Shown here: in pieces, positions 51,549 through 60,003 of the stretch
Numbering within the stretch: the stretch's first letter is position 1
How the letters are laid out: each line of letters opens with the position of its first letter
Assembly (NCBI RefSeq): GCF_001894805.1
Contig: NZ_BCWX01000004.1
Span: 124,001-188,000 of the forward strand
Reading direction: 5' to 3'
From: Rhodococcus globerulus NBRC 14531
Lineage (GTDB): Bacteria; Actinomycetota; Actinomycetes; Mycobacteriales; Mycobacteriaceae
DNA: 64,000 nucleotides
The notes under the pieces: model-generated
Seen by the model: only the letters and a program-made list of their open reading frames with translations
What the model was told of the DNA's origin: nothing
The model's database searches: none
Program-made: the position numbers and the translations under genes

Positions 51549-52512
51549 TCGGGGCCCTGACCGGACAGGCATCTTCGCCCTCGTCCCGCTCCTTCGGGCG
51601 ATTGCCCACCCGGGTGACCACGACGACGGCGAGGATGCCCACCGCCAAGCCGAGCGCGGTGAACGGAGTGAAGGATTCCCCGAACATCAGCGCACCCCAG
51701 ACCGCGGTGACGGGAGCGATCAAGAACATCAACGTATTGACGGACGTAATGCCGACCCGACGGAGCAACAACCAGTACAGGCCGTAACCACCGAAGGTGG
51801 ACAGCACGATCAACCAGAGCAATGCGATCCAGAATGTGTTGACACTCGGCGGTACGGCATTTCCGGAAGCGACCGCTAGAGCCGTGAAAACTATTGCGCT
51901 GGTTGAGCAGTGGATCGCAAGAGCTTGCAGCGGTGGTGTGGACATGGGAGCGCGTTGTTCGACGAAGGTGGATGCAACCAGGCTGAGCATCCCCAGGAAC
52001 GGGATCGCGTACGACCACCACGGCGCCGCTGTACCGGCTCCGGCGTCGGCGGCGGTGACCATCGCGACGCCGCCCAGCCCGATCACCAACCCGACCCACT
52101 GTGTGCGCGGGACTGCGACACCGAGGACCGGGCCGAGCAGCGCGGCTGCCACCAGCGGCTGAATACCGTCGATCAGCGCAGTGGTTCCGGTGTTCACGCC
52201 GAGCTCGATTGCCCAGTACACAGACAACAGGTAGCCGCTCTGGGAGAGCATCCCGATCACCACCTGCCTGCCGAGAGTCCGCGGGGTCGGCATCATGTTC
52301 TGACGCCGGGCGGACAACCAGACAATCGGGACGAGTACTGCGGCGAGCGGGAGGAACCGCCACATCAGCACCGTGGGGATCTCGGCGCTGCCCGCGCCGA
52401 GTTTGGCTCCGATAAATCCCGAACTCCAGCACGCGACGAACAAGACCGACAAGGTAGCCGTCACGGCAGATCTCGGGATCGCGATCCGAGGTATACCGAT
52501 CTGTTTACTCAT
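51535..52512 (-). CDS. EamA/DMT-family transporter
   Basis: A 325-residue membrane protein with ten segments in two EamA halves; the first begins TATLSVLFVACWSSGFIGAK and the second SYAIPFLGMLSLVAST. Family members export amino acids, sugars or toxins. The ATG giving MSKQIGIPR falls inside the paired operators of the divergent TetR gene, so the regulator should block its expression. Confidence 0.86.
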   Translation of the reverse strand: MSKQIGIPRIAIPRSAVTATLSVLFVACWSSGFIGAKLGAGSAEIPTVLMWRFLPLAAVLVPIVWLSARRQNMMPTPRTLGRQVVIGMLSQSGYLLSVYWAIELGVNTGTTALIDGIQPLVAAALLGPVLGVAVPRTQWVGLVIGLGGVAMVTAADAGAGTAAPWWSYAIPFLGMLSLVASTFVEQRAPMSTPPLQALAIHCSTSAIVFTALAVASGNAVPPSVNTFWIALLWLIVLSTFGGYGLYWLLLRRVGITSVNTLMFLIAPVTAVWGALMFGESFTPFTALGLAVGILAVVVVTRVGNRPKERDEGEDACPVRAPITSR

Positions 52513-52537
52513 GCCTCGACTATACAGATCGGTATAC
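52491..52537. promoter_or_regulatory. Paired TetR operators between the DMT and TetR genes
   Basis: GTATACCGATCTGT (52491-52504) and ACAGATCGGTATAC (52524-52537) are perfect 14-base inverted copies. Each half is itself part of a looser dyad of the TATAC-N6-GTATA type. The left copy lies in the first codons of the transporter gene and the right one before the regulator ATG. Two TetR dimers could bind and shut both genes. Confidence 0.7.
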
Positions 52538-52545
52538 TTTTGGCC

Positions 52546-53124
52546 ATGGCAGAGGAATCCGTACCCGAGTTGACTCCGAAAGCGCGTCGCATCCTGGAGT
52601 CGGCGTCGAAGTTGTTCTACGAACAGGGGATTCACGCCGTAGGTGTGGATACCGTCGCACTGGACGCCGGGGTCACGAAGAAGACTCTGTACGAGCGGTT
52701 CGGCTCGAAGGACGGTCTCGTCGTGGAATACCTGAAGGACCGAGATCGGCGGTGGCGAGCCTTTCGCGACAAGAAGCTGGCATCAGCCGGCAACACTCGC
52801 GCCGAACAGTTGAGTGCGGTGTTCGATGCTTCCGCCTCCTGGTCCAAGGCGAGCGGAGGCAAGGGGTGCAGCATGATCAACGCGCACGCCGAGTTCAGTG
52901 ATCGCTCACATCAGGTGTTCGCTGTTATCGCCGACCAGAAGCAAGAAATGATGAATCTCTTTCGGCGCATCCTGGCGACAGAAGGGCAGGCCGACCAACG
53001 CCTCGTCGAGTCCCTCATGCTGCTTCACGAAGGTGCCCTCGTCGCAGACGGGATCGGTATAGGCACCGACCCCTTCGGCGTCGGCCGGGACGCGGCCCTC
53101 GAATTGCTGAAGAACTCCAGGTGA
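52546..53124 (+). CDS. TetR-family regulator of the DMT transporter
   Basis: A 192-residue TetR protein with the HTH GVDTVALDAGVTKKTLYERF and a ligand domain with GCSMINAHAEFSDRSHQVF. The CSMINAHAEF segment is characteristic of the group that includes many drug-exporter regulators. It is divergent from the DMT transporter gene and follows the operator pair by eight bases. Convergent with the next TetR gene, from which it is separated by a short duplicated sequence. Confidence 0.85.
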   Translation: MAEESVPELTPKARRILESASKLFYEQGIHAVGVDTVALDAGVTKKTLYERFGSKDGLVVEYLKDRDRRWRAFRDKKLASAGNTRAEQLSAVFDASASWSKASGGKGCSMINAHAEFSDRSHQVFAVIADQKQEMMNLFRRILATEGQADQRLVESLMLLHEGALVADGIGIGTDPFGVGRDAALELLKNSR

Positions 53125-53137
53125 TCGCCGCGCTACA

Positions 53138-53191
53138 TCCCCACCCGCTTCGCCCCCACCGTTACTTCCCCACCCGCTTCGCCCCCACCGT
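53138..53191. repeat. 25-bp tandem duplication at the 3' end of a TetR gene
   Basis: A 25-base G/C-rich sequence occurs twice (53138-53162 and 53167-53191), four bases apart. The right copy encodes the last residues of the minus-strand TetR gene (TVGAKRVG) and the left copy repeats them just after its stop. This looks like slippage or a small tandem duplication. Confidence 0.8.
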
Positions 53192-53788
53192 GCACCTCGC
53201 AATCCCCAAATACCGCTCCACCAACTCCTCCGGCGACAATTCACCATCCGGCCGATACCACTGCGCCACCGCCACGCACATCGTCACGACGGCCCGACTC
53301 GCGTCCACTGGATACTCGGCGTCGAATTCACCCGCTCGAACTCCGTCGAGAATGATCCGGTCGACCTGCTTCTGCTGTTCGTCACGCTGAGCGATGTAGC
53401 TTGCCCGACCCTCCGGTTCCATACTCCGAAGCTCCGAAGACGCGATGAACGACTGCTCCCGTCGAAACATGTGGAACCGCAACAGTGATTCGATCACCGC
53501 GTCGAAGCGATCCGACGGATCTGCGCCGGCTTCGATCTCGGCGGCACGACTGCGTTCGAGCAACTCGCCCATCACCACCGTGGTCAAGCCGACGAGCAAG
53601 GCCTGCTTCGACGGATAGTGGTGGTACAGACCTGGCACCGAGAGCCCCGCTCGCGCTGCGATGTCCCGAATCGAGGCCCCGTGGTACCCCTGCTCGACAA
53701 ACGCTTCCAGTGCCGCCGCGAGAGGCTTGGACAGACCCAGGTCTTCGTAGTGTCGCCAGGATTCGGGCATAGCAGGCTCGTTTGTCAT
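53162..53788 (-). CDS. TetR-family regulator, divergent from an SRPBCC gene
   Basis: A 208-residue TetR protein: HTH GASIRDIAARAGLSVPGLYH, then HHYPSKQALLVGLT, and a ligand-binding part with FHMFRREQSFIASSELRSM. The pattern ASSELRSME with VDRIILDGVRAGEF is common among regulators of lipid and aromatic degradation. The start ATG gives MTNEPAMPES. The 90-base gap to the SRPBCC gene has no strong dyad that I trust. The last residues lie in a tandem duplication. Confidence 0.85.
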   Translation of the reverse strand: MTNEPAMPESWRHYEDLGLSKPLAAALEAFVEQGYHGASIRDIAARAGLSVPGLYHHYPSKQALLVGLTTVVMGELLERSRAAEIEAGADPSDRFDAVIESLLRFHMFRREQSFIASSELRSMEPEGRASYIAQRDEQQKQVDRIILDGVRAGEFDAEYPVDASRAVVTMCVAVAQWYRPDGELSPEELVERYLGIARCTVGAKRVGK

Positions 53789-53878
53789 AACCGTTACCGT
53801 AGATCCACTTGCGCCGACACCGAACATGTCACCGTCATTGGTTACAGTCGATGTCCACCGATAAACAAGGGACCAGTC

Positions 53879-54337
53879 ATGATCCACGTTCGCCATTCCG
53901 CGGTTGCCGCCGTACCCGTTGACGTCGCGTTTGCCTACATAGACGACTACCGGAATGTCGTGAACTGGATGTACGGCGTCTCCGAGTTCTACCCCGACGG
54001 CGAGTTCGATCAAGGTCTGGGCGCAACATTCGACGCCGCAATCCAAATTGGTCCGAGCACCGTGCGCTCGAAGCTCGAAATCACCGAGTGGGAGAAAGAC
54101 CGCATCATCACACTCTCGTCACTGGGAGATGTCGCCAATTCGTCTACCTGGGAATTCACGCGGGTAGACGACACCAAAACCGAGTTGGCGGTCGATTTTG
54201 CCTACAAGCTGCCCGACGGTCTGGCCGGCAAAGCCCTCGGCCTCGTAGTGGGTCCGTTCATCGAGAACGCGGTCCGCAACAGTGAGGAAACTCTGCGCCA
54301 GAATCTCGAAGCGGAGTTCGCACGCGGAACCCGCTGA
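53879..54337 (+). CDS. SRPBCC-family protein
   Basis: A 152-residue protein of the START/Bet v1 fold (SRPBCC). The N-terminus IHVRHSAVAAVPVDVAFAYI and DYRNVVNWMYGVSEFYP are the first strand and helix; TWEFTRVDDTKTELAVDFAY forms later strands. Such proteins bind hydrophobic ligands or shield polyketide/lipid intermediates. It is divergent from one TetR gene and convergent with another (seven bases between stops). The ligand is unknown. Confidence 0.85.
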   Translation: MIHVRHSAVAAVPVDVAFAYIDDYRNVVNWMYGVSEFYPDGEFDQGLGATFDAAIQIGPSTVRSKLEITEWEKDRIITLSSLGDVANSSTWEFTRVDDTKTELAVDFAYKLPDGLAGKALGLVVGPFIENAVRNSEETLRQNLEAEFARGTR

Positions 54338-54344
54338 GCCGCTG

Positions 54345-55037
54345 CTACCGCTGCAATCGGAGCGCGTTTGCCCAAATCTGGGTAGCGGTCTTGACCACTT
54401 CTTCGAAGGGCACCGGCTTGCCGTCTGAGCCCGGTTCCTCAGACACGAACACGCTGTAGGCGAAGCGGCTCACCATCGACGAGAGTGCCCGCGACGCCAA
54501 CAACGGATCCAGCGACGTGTCGGCCTTCCCTTCCGTCTGCAACCGCTCGATGGCTTTTGCATTGCGCGTGATGAAGGTTGCACCACGATCGCGTCGTAGT
54601 TTCGCGAAGGCCGGATCGATCTGTGCCACCTGCTCGAGCAGACCCATCAATTTGGCATTGCGTTGGAAGGCAATCAGGTACGCGCGGTTGCTCGACTCGA
54701 GCACAGCGTAAGGGTTGTCCGCGTCGCGGACGCGACCCATGCCGGGGTGCAGCATGTCTTCCTGCGCGACTTCGAGGACAGCGGCAAAGATCTGCTCTTT
54801 GTTGTCGAAGTACGTGTAGAACGTGCCCGTGGAGCAGTTCGCTTCCTTCGTGATGTCGGTCAGCCGGGCGTCCAGGTACCCCGCTCGCTCGAACACCGTT
54901 CGGGCTGCCGCAACCAGAGAAGCCCTGGTCCGGACCCCGCGTGCCGTCACCGGGAGGTCACGTAAAAGCTCCGTTGCAGCCATGGACGGCGGCGGACGGT
55001 CTTCCCAGTTCTCCGAGGGGTCGGCGTTTGAAGTCAC
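54345..55037 (-). CDS. TetR-family regulator, 3' gene of an ACAD-SDR operon
   Basis: A 230-residue TetR protein with an N-terminal extension (MTSNADPSENWEDRPPPSMA) and HTH ARLTDITKEANCSTGTFYTY followed by FDNKEQIFAAVLEVAQED. It begins 43 bases after the SDR gene on the same strand, so it may be co-transcribed with the ACAD and SDR genes and control them. It is longer than the KstR2 protein of steroid catabolism and does not match it. Confidence 0.84.
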   Translation of the reverse strand: MTSNADPSENWEDRPPPSMAATELLRDLPVTARGVRTRASLVAAARTVFERAGYLDARLTDITKEANCSTGTFYTYFDNKEQIFAAVLEVAQEDMLHPGMGRVRDADNPYAVLESSNRAYLIAFQRNAKLMGLLEQVAQIDPAFAKLRRDRGATFITRNAKAIERLQTEGKADTSLDPLLASRALSSMVSRFAYSVFVSEEPGSDGKPVPFEEVVKTATQIWANALRLQR

Positions 55038-55080
55038 CTGCTACTTATACGGCAAACGGGATGACCTCCCGTCATCGACG

Positions 55081-55842
55081 TCAGGTGATCGTGATCCCGC
55101 CGTCGACGGCAATGGTCTGGCCGGTGACGTATCCGCCGGCCGGGGAGGCCAGCCACACCATGGTTGCCGCGAGTTCTTCCGGATCTCCCATTCGACCCAT
55201 GATCAAGCGGGGAGCCATCGATTCGAGGTAGCCGTCGTTGTATTGGTCGGTCATTTCCGACTTGAAGAATCCCGGCGCGATGGCATTGACACGGATGCCC
55301 TTGCGGGTTCCCCACTGCTGAGCCAGGTCGCGGGTCAATCCGACGATGCCGGCTTTGCTGGCTGCGTAGGCGGCCTGCGGCAGTCCCGCCGTGGTCAACC
55401 CGAGAATGCTGGAGATATTGACGATGGAACTGCCCGGCAGCATCACTCGACCGCACGCCTGCGCAGCCCAGTACGAACCGTTGAGATTGATGTCGATGAC
55501 GGAACGAAACTCGTCGGGAGTTTCACGGGTTGCCGGAACCGCGGTTCCGACGCCGGCGTTGTTGACGAGTACGTCCACGCGACCGAACTTCTCCATGGCT
55601 GCGTCGACCATGTGCTGGGCCTGTGCCGGATCGACAATGTCGGTGGCCACACACAACGCTTCACGGCCTGCATCACGCACGAGCTTGGCGGTGTCTTCGA
55701 GCTTGTCGACGCGCCTGGCTGCCAGCACGACGTCGGCTCCCGCCTCAGCTGCGGCTTTTGCAAATGCCACCCCGAGACCCGACGACGCACCGGTCACGAT
55801 GACAACTCGATCTGTCAGAGAGAACTTGTCGAGAACAGACAT
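55081..55842 (-). CDS. Short-chain dehydrogenase/reductase
   Basis: A 253-residue SDR. The cofactor motif is TGASSGLG (residues 18-25), then NNAGVGTA, catalytic Ser in NISSILG and YAASKAG. The C-terminal VTGQTIAVDGGITIT is typical of classical SDRs. It lies 58 bases after the acyl-CoA dehydrogenase gene and probably acts on the same acyl chain as a hydroxyacyl-CoA dehydrogenase. The substrate is inferred. Confidence 0.9.
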   Translation of the reverse strand: MSVLDKFSLTDRVVIVTGASSGLGVAFAKAAAEAGADVVLAARRVDKLEDTAKLVRDAGREALCVATDIVDPAQAQHMVDAAMEKFGRVDVLVNNAGVGTAVPATRETPDEFRSVIDINLNGSYWAAQACGRVMLPGSSIVNISSILGLTTAGLPQAAYAASKAGIVGLTRDLAQQWGTRKGIRVNAIAPGFFKSEMTDQYNDGYLESMAPRLIMGRMGDPEELAATMVWLASPAGGYVTGQTIAVDGGITIT

Positions 55843-55900
55843 ACGCGGTGATGCTCCTGTGGTCGAAGGGCTCGGGAGGAAATAGCGCTTGCGGTCGAAA

Positions 55901-57046
55901 CTACAGGCCGAGGTCGCGGCCGATGAGTTCCTTCATGATTTCGTTGGATCCGGCCCAGATCTTGGTGACGCGAGCGTCCATCCAGGCGCGAGCAGCCCGG
56001 TACTCGGTCATATAGCCGTAGCCACCGTGCAGTTGGACGCAGTGATCGAGGACCTCGTTCTGTACCTGCGCGGTCCACCACTTTGCCTTGGCTGCGTCGA
56101 TGGCGGTCAGCTCGCCGGCCGCATGGGCGGCGACGCAGTTGTCGACGTAAGCCTGGGTGACCTCGACGCGGGTCACCAAATCTGCGAGCAGGAATTTGTT
56201 CCACTGCAGCGAGCCGATGGGCTGACCGAAAGCCTTGCGGTCCTTGGCATATTGCAGCGTTTCCTCGAGAATCGGAGCAGCGTGCGCAATGTTGGACACT
56301 GCAGCGCCGACGCGTTCCTGCGGCAGCATTTCCATCATGTGGATGAAGCCGCGGTCGATCTCGCCGATGATGTTGGTGGACGGCACGCGAACGTTCTCGA
56401 AGAACAGTTCCGCGGTGTCGGACTCGTGCTGGCCGACCTTGTCGAGCTTGCGTCCGCGCTCGAAACCGTCCATGCCGGTTTCGACGGCAAAGAGGGTGAT
56501 GCCCTTGGACTTCTTCTCGGGGCTGGTGCGGGCTGCGACGATCACGAGATCAGCGTTGTAGCCGTTGGTAATGAAGGTCTTGGAGCCATTGATGATCCAG
56601 TCGTCGCCGTCCTTGACCGCCGTGGTCTTGAGCGAGGCGAGGTCGGATCCGCCGGAGGGCTCGGTCATGCCGATTGCGGTCAGCATTTCGCCGGTGCAGA
56701 ACTTGGGCAGCCAACGCTGCTTCTGCTCTTCGGTGGTGAGCTGAACGAGGTAGGGAGCAACAACGTCGGCGTGGATGCCGAAACTCGAAGCAACCGCTGC
56801 ACTTGCGCGCGAGAGTTCTTCTGCCAGCACCGCGTTGAAGCGGTAGTCACCGGCTTCGCTTCCGCCGTACGCCTCCGGGACCTCGAGACCGAGGAAGCCG
56901 TTGCGTCCCGCTTCGAGCCAGATCTCGCGGTCGATGAAGCGCTGATCGATCAGCTTCTCTGCGACCGGAAGGATGTTCCGGTTGACGAATTCGCGAGCCG
57001 ATTCGCGAAACGCCTCGTGATCGGGTCCATACAGAGTGCGACGCAT
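55901..57046 (-). CDS. Acyl-CoA dehydrogenase
   Basis: A 381-residue FAD-dependent acyl-CoA dehydrogenase for the first step of beta-oxidation. Motifs: AIGMTEPSGGSDLASL for substrate and flavin, WIINGSKTFITNGYNADLVI, and QLHGGYGYMTEY; the C-terminal part has KIWAGSNEIMKELIGRDL. The ATG gives MRRTLYGPD; the frame stays open for a further 12 codons upstream, where a start is less likely. It is divergent from a TetR gene with two operators between, so it should be under that regulator. Confidence 0.9.
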   Translation of the reverse strand: MRRTLYGPDHEAFRESAREFVNRNILPVAEKLIDQRFIDREIWLEAGRNGFLGLEVPEAYGGSEAGDYRFNAVLAEELSRASAAVASSFGIHADVVAPYLVQLTTEEQKQRWLPKFCTGEMLTAIGMTEPSGGSDLASLKTTAVKDGDDWIINGSKTFITNGYNADLVIVAARTSPEKKSKGITLFAVETGMDGFERGRKLDKVGQHESDTAELFFENVRVPSTNIIGEIDRGFIHMMEMLPQERVGAAVSNIAHAAPILEETLQYAKDRKAFGQPIGSLQWNKFLLADLVTRVEVTQAYVDNCVAAHAAGELTAIDAAKAKWWTAQVQNEVLDHCVQLHGGYGYMTEYRAARAWMDARVTKIWAGSNEIMKELIGRDLGL

Positions 57047-57093
57047 GAGGAGTTGCTTCCTTTCGGTGCGGCGTTCCCGCACGTGACGACCAA

Positions 57094-57130
57094 TCTAAGC
57101 GCATGCTTAGAATCTAAGCACTTGCTTATA
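57094..57130. promoter_or_regulatory. Two tandem TetR operators TCTAAGC-N4-GCTTAGA
   Basis: The first site (57094-57111) is TCTAAGC GCAT GCTTAGA, a perfect dyad. The second (57113-57130) is TCTAAGC ACTT GCTTATA with one mismatch. They lie one base apart in the gap between the ACAD gene and the TetR gene, 48 and 57 bases from the two starts. They are strong operator candidates for that TetR protein. Confidence 0.75.
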
Positions 57131-57186
57131 GTGGTTCGAGAGCGCGATATTGTCAACATCCGACATCCGTGACACCTGGAGGAACT

Positions 57187-57792
57187 GTGAGCGATTCACC
57201 TGACGTGGTGATCAGCCCCTCCAAAGCTGCAGCCCGCATCCGTGCTGCCGCCGTCGACGCGTTTGCCTCCGCCGGGTACGGCGGCACCACTACCCGTGAC
57301 ATCGCCGCGCGCCTCGACATGAGTCCCGCCGCCATGTATCCGCACTACCGCTCGAAAGAAGAGCTGCTTTTCGCGATCAGCTACGAAGGCCACACCGAAG
57401 CGTTGAAGGTTGTCGAGAGCGCTGACCGACCGGGTGAAGAACCGGCGGTTCGCCTGCGTGAACTGGTCGACACCTTCGCCAGTTGGCAGGCCGGGCACCA
57501 TTCACTCGCGCGCGTCGTCCAATACGAACTCACCGCACTCACCCCCGAGCACTACCGGACTGTCGTCGCCCTTCGCCGCAGCACGACGCGAGTGGTCAGG
57601 GAAGTCGTCAACGCCGGAGTGCAGTCTGGCGATTTCACGATCCCCGACGCAGAAGGTGTCACGCTCGCACTGATGTCCCTGTGCGTCGACGTGTGCCGCT
57701 GGTTCCCGGCCGGCAACTACACGAATCCGGAAGACATCGGAAAGCTGTACGGAGACTTGGCCTTACGGATGGTCGGCGCGAGCGCGAAGTAG
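57187..57792 (+). CDS. TetR-family regulator of the acyl-CoA dehydrogenase operon
   Basis: A 201-residue TetR protein: HTH GGTTTRDIAARLDMSPAAMY, PHYRSKEELLFAIS, and a ligand domain with LRRSTTRVVREVVNAGVQSG. The GTG follows GGAGGA. The two operators upstream and the divergent ACAD-SDR operon suggest that it is a repressor of fatty-acid or sterol side-chain degradation, lifted by an acyl-CoA. It converges with the ECF42 sigma gene; the stops abut. Confidence 0.88.
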   Translation: MSDSPDVVISPSKAAARIRAAAVDAFASAGYGGTTTRDIAARLDMSPAAMYPHYRSKEELLFAISYEGHTEALKVVESADRPGEEPAVRLRELVDTFASWQAGHHSLARVVQYELTALTPEHYRTVVALRRSTTRVVREVVNAGVQSGDFTIPDAEGVTLALMSLCVDVCRWFPAGNYTNPEDIGKLYGDLALRMVGASAK

Positions 57793-59034
57793 CTACTCCA
57801 CTATCTCCCCGAGCCGACGCTCCAAGTAGACCCGCTCCGGTTCGGTACCAACCAGTTTCAGAGCTCGCCGGTACGCGGATTCGGCTGCATCGATGCGCCC
57901 CAACCGCGCGAGTAGTTCGGCGCGCGCGAGGTGATACGGGTGATAGTCGACAAGTTTAGGCTCCGCGGACAGCTCCTCCAGAGCCATCAATCCCGCCTCA
58001 TCGCCGTCGCGCATCGCCAGTGCCACTGCTCGGTTGACTGCGACGACGGGCGAAGGCGTCAGCGTGAGGAGTACTCCGTACAGCGCGCAGATCTGCGGCC
58101 AGTCGGTGCTCTCCACATCCGCTGCCTCGTCGTGCAACGCCGCGATTGCGGCCTGCACTCCGTACGGACCAGGCGCTCCCCCGGTCAACGCGACCACGAC
58201 GAGGTCGCTGCCTTCCTCGATCATCGGCTGGTCCCAGCACCCGCGATCTTGATCGTCGAGGAGCACGATCCCGCCACCGGTGTCGGTGCGGGCATCCCGA
58301 CGCGCGTGGACGAGAAGCATCAGCGCAAGCAATCCGGCAATCTCGCGCTCATCGGGAAGCAATGCGCGCAAGATCCTCGCCAGCCTGATCGCCTCTACCG
58401 CCAAGTCGATACGTTGCAGATCCGGACCCGAGCTGGCGGCGTACCCCTCGGTGAACACCGAATAGATCACCTGCAGAACACCAGGAAGACGCTCCGGGAG
58501 TTCTTCGGCGCTGGGAGTTCGGAAGGGAATCCGAGCCTGACGGATCTTCTTCTTCGCGCGCACTATCCGCTGCGCCATCGTCGCCGAAGGCACCAGGAAG
58601 GCGCGGGCAACTTCAGGCGTCGTCAACCCGCCGAGGCAACGCAAGGTGAGGGCGATCCGGTCATCTTCCGCGAGTGCGGGATGTGAGCAGGTGAAGAAGA
58701 GCTGCAACCGCTCGTCGGGAAGTTCCCCGTCGACCACGGGCGGCGCCGGGTCGGCACGATCGGCGTCCACCTGCATCACGGCCAATCGCGCCGCATAGGC
58801 CTGATCACGCCGAAGCCTGTCGACGGCTTTGCGACGCGCTGTGGTCAGCAGCCACGCGCCGGGTTTTGCGGGCACTCCGTCCACCGGCCAATGCACCAAC
58901 GCAGCCTCGACGGCTTCGGAGGTGACCTCTTCGGCCAGATCCAGATCACCGAAACGGCGGACGAGCGAGGCCAAGAGTCGTCCACGTTCCTCCCGGAACA
59001 CGGACTCGACCGAGTTCTCAGCCTGCTCGTCCAC
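57793..59034 (-). CDS. ECF42-type RNA polymerase sigma factor
   Basis: A 413-residue sigma factor. Regions 2 and 4 fill the first 170 residues (RFGDLDLAEEVTSEAVEAAL, PGAWLLTTARRKAVDRLRRD, LRCLGGLTTPEVARAFLVPS). The remaining half is a conserved C-terminal extension with TPR-like helices (YHPYHLARAELLARLGRIDA, AESAYRRALKLVG) that takes the place of an anti-sigma factor in this group. The partner gene for a DGPF protein is six bases upstream, the standard pairing of ECF42. The GTG start has little ribosome-binding sequence. Confidence 0.88.
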   Translation of the reverse strand: MDEQAENSVESVFREERGRLLASLVRRFGDLDLAEEVTSEAVEAALVHWPVDGVPAKPGAWLLTTARRKAVDRLRRDQAYAARLAVMQVDADRADPAPPVVDGELPDERLQLFFTCSHPALAEDDRIALTLRCLGGLTTPEVARAFLVPSATMAQRIVRAKKKIRQARIPFRTPSAEELPERLPGVLQVIYSVFTEGYAASSGPDLQRIDLAVEAIRLARILRALLPDEREIAGLLALMLLVHARRDARTDTGGGIVLLDDQDRGCWDQPMIEEGSDLVVVALTGGAPGPYGVQAAIAALHDEAADVESTDWPQICALYGVLLTLTPSPVVAVNRAVALAMRDGDEAGLMALEELSAEPKLVDYHPYHLARAELLARLGRIDAAESAYRRALKLVGTEPERVYLERRLGEIVE

Positions 59035-59040
59035 GGCGAA

Positions 59041-59385
59041 TCAGTCCCCGAACCCGGCCAGCGGACGCACCTCGACGCTGCCACCGTCACGGGCGCCGGG
59101 GCACCGCGCGGCCCAGGCCAGGGCAGCATCCAAATCAGGAACGTCGATGACGTCGTAGCCGCCGAGGATCTCGCGGGTTTCGGCAAACGGCCCGTCGGTG
59201 ACGGTCTTTTCCCCGGACGGCGAGACCCGAACCGTCGTCGTGGTGGTCAGGTCAGCGAGGGCATCGCCGGACACCCAGATGCCGGCGTCCTTCATTTCCT
59301 TGTCGTAGATCTCCCAGTCCTCCATCGTGCACTGAGGTTCGGTGTCTCCGCCGGGTGCGGTGTAGATGAGCAACATGTACTTCAT
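59041..59385 (-). CDS. DGPF/YCII-domain protein, partner of ECF42
   Basis: A 114-residue ferredoxin-like protein (MKYMLLIYTAPGG) with the TVTDGPFAETREILGGYDVI motif that names the family. GGGAGTT lies before the ATG. DGPF proteins are encoded beside ECF42 sigma factors and are thought to be their targets or modulators; the biochemical role is not known. Confidence 0.88.
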   Translation of the reverse strand: MKYMLLIYTAPGGDTEPQCTMEDWEIYDKEMKDAGIWVSGDALADLTTTTTVRVSPSGEKTVTDGPFAETREILGGYDVIDVPDLDAALAWAARCPGARDGGSVEVRPLAGFGD

Positions 59386-59526
59386 GGCTGAACTCCCTGG
59401 TCTGTTGTTTCGCTTCCGGCTTTCTTGCCTTACAACATGACGACGAACGGTTCTTCCTCAAATCGACAGACGACGCGAAAAAACTTTTGGCAGGCACTCC
59501 GACGAGCTGCCGCTAGGCTGAAGTTT

Positions 59527-60003
59527 ATGTCCGAACGCGACCGCGATGTCGGCGGAAAGCCACTCAACGCACGCCCGCGCGACGGTCTCGGGCGCCCACT
59601 GTCCCGCGATTCCACCGAAGGTGTTCCCCGAATTCCGGACGACGTGCGTTTACCGCCGGACGAGGCGATCACCGAGGCACAACGCCTCCTCGATCACGGG
59701 ATGCCCTTTCATGCACACGAAATTCTCGAAGGAACGTGGAAAAACGCACCCGCCGAGGAGCGCGACCTGTGGCAGGGAATGGCCCAACTTGCCGTCGGGC
59801 TCACGCACTTGCTGCGCGGCAACACCACCGGCGCGGTATCGCTGCTGACTCAAGGGCACGATCGGATCAGGCACTACGAGATCGAAAGTCCCCACGACCT
59901 CGACATTGCAGGTTTACTGACATGGTCCGAGCATTTGATCGCAGAGATCGATCGGCCCGGAGATTTCCCTGCCCCTCCGATTCCGAGGTTGAGAATTCCC
60001 TGA
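59527..60003 (+). CDS. DUF309 protein
   Basis: A 158-residue soluble protein. After a polar N-terminus (MSERDRDVGGKPLNARPRDG), the DUF309 core has GMPFHAHEILEGTWKNAPAE, DLWQGMAQLAVGLTHLLRG and helical repeats. The His and Glu residues of HAHEILE are the conserved set. The stop overlaps the next start by TGATG, so it is coupled to the LON-domain protein. The function is unknown. Confidence 0.82.
   Translation: MSERDRDVGGKPLNARPRDGLGRPLSRDSTEGVPRIPDDVRLPPDEAITEAQRLLDHGMPFHAHEILEGTWKNAPAEERDLWQGMAQLAVGLTHLLRGNTTGAVSLLTQGHDRIRHYEIESPHDLDIAGLLTWSEHLIAEIDRPGDFPAPPIPRLRIP

Noticed and set aside
53789-53878. TAACCGTTA-like dyad as operator of the TetR/SRPBCC pair
   Set aside because: The arms are only four bases and similar short dyads occur by chance; not enough to call.
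54345-55037. KstR2, the steroid-ring regulator
   Set aside because: The protein is longer, with a different HTH sequence and N-terminal extension, and the neighbours are not the ring C/D genes.
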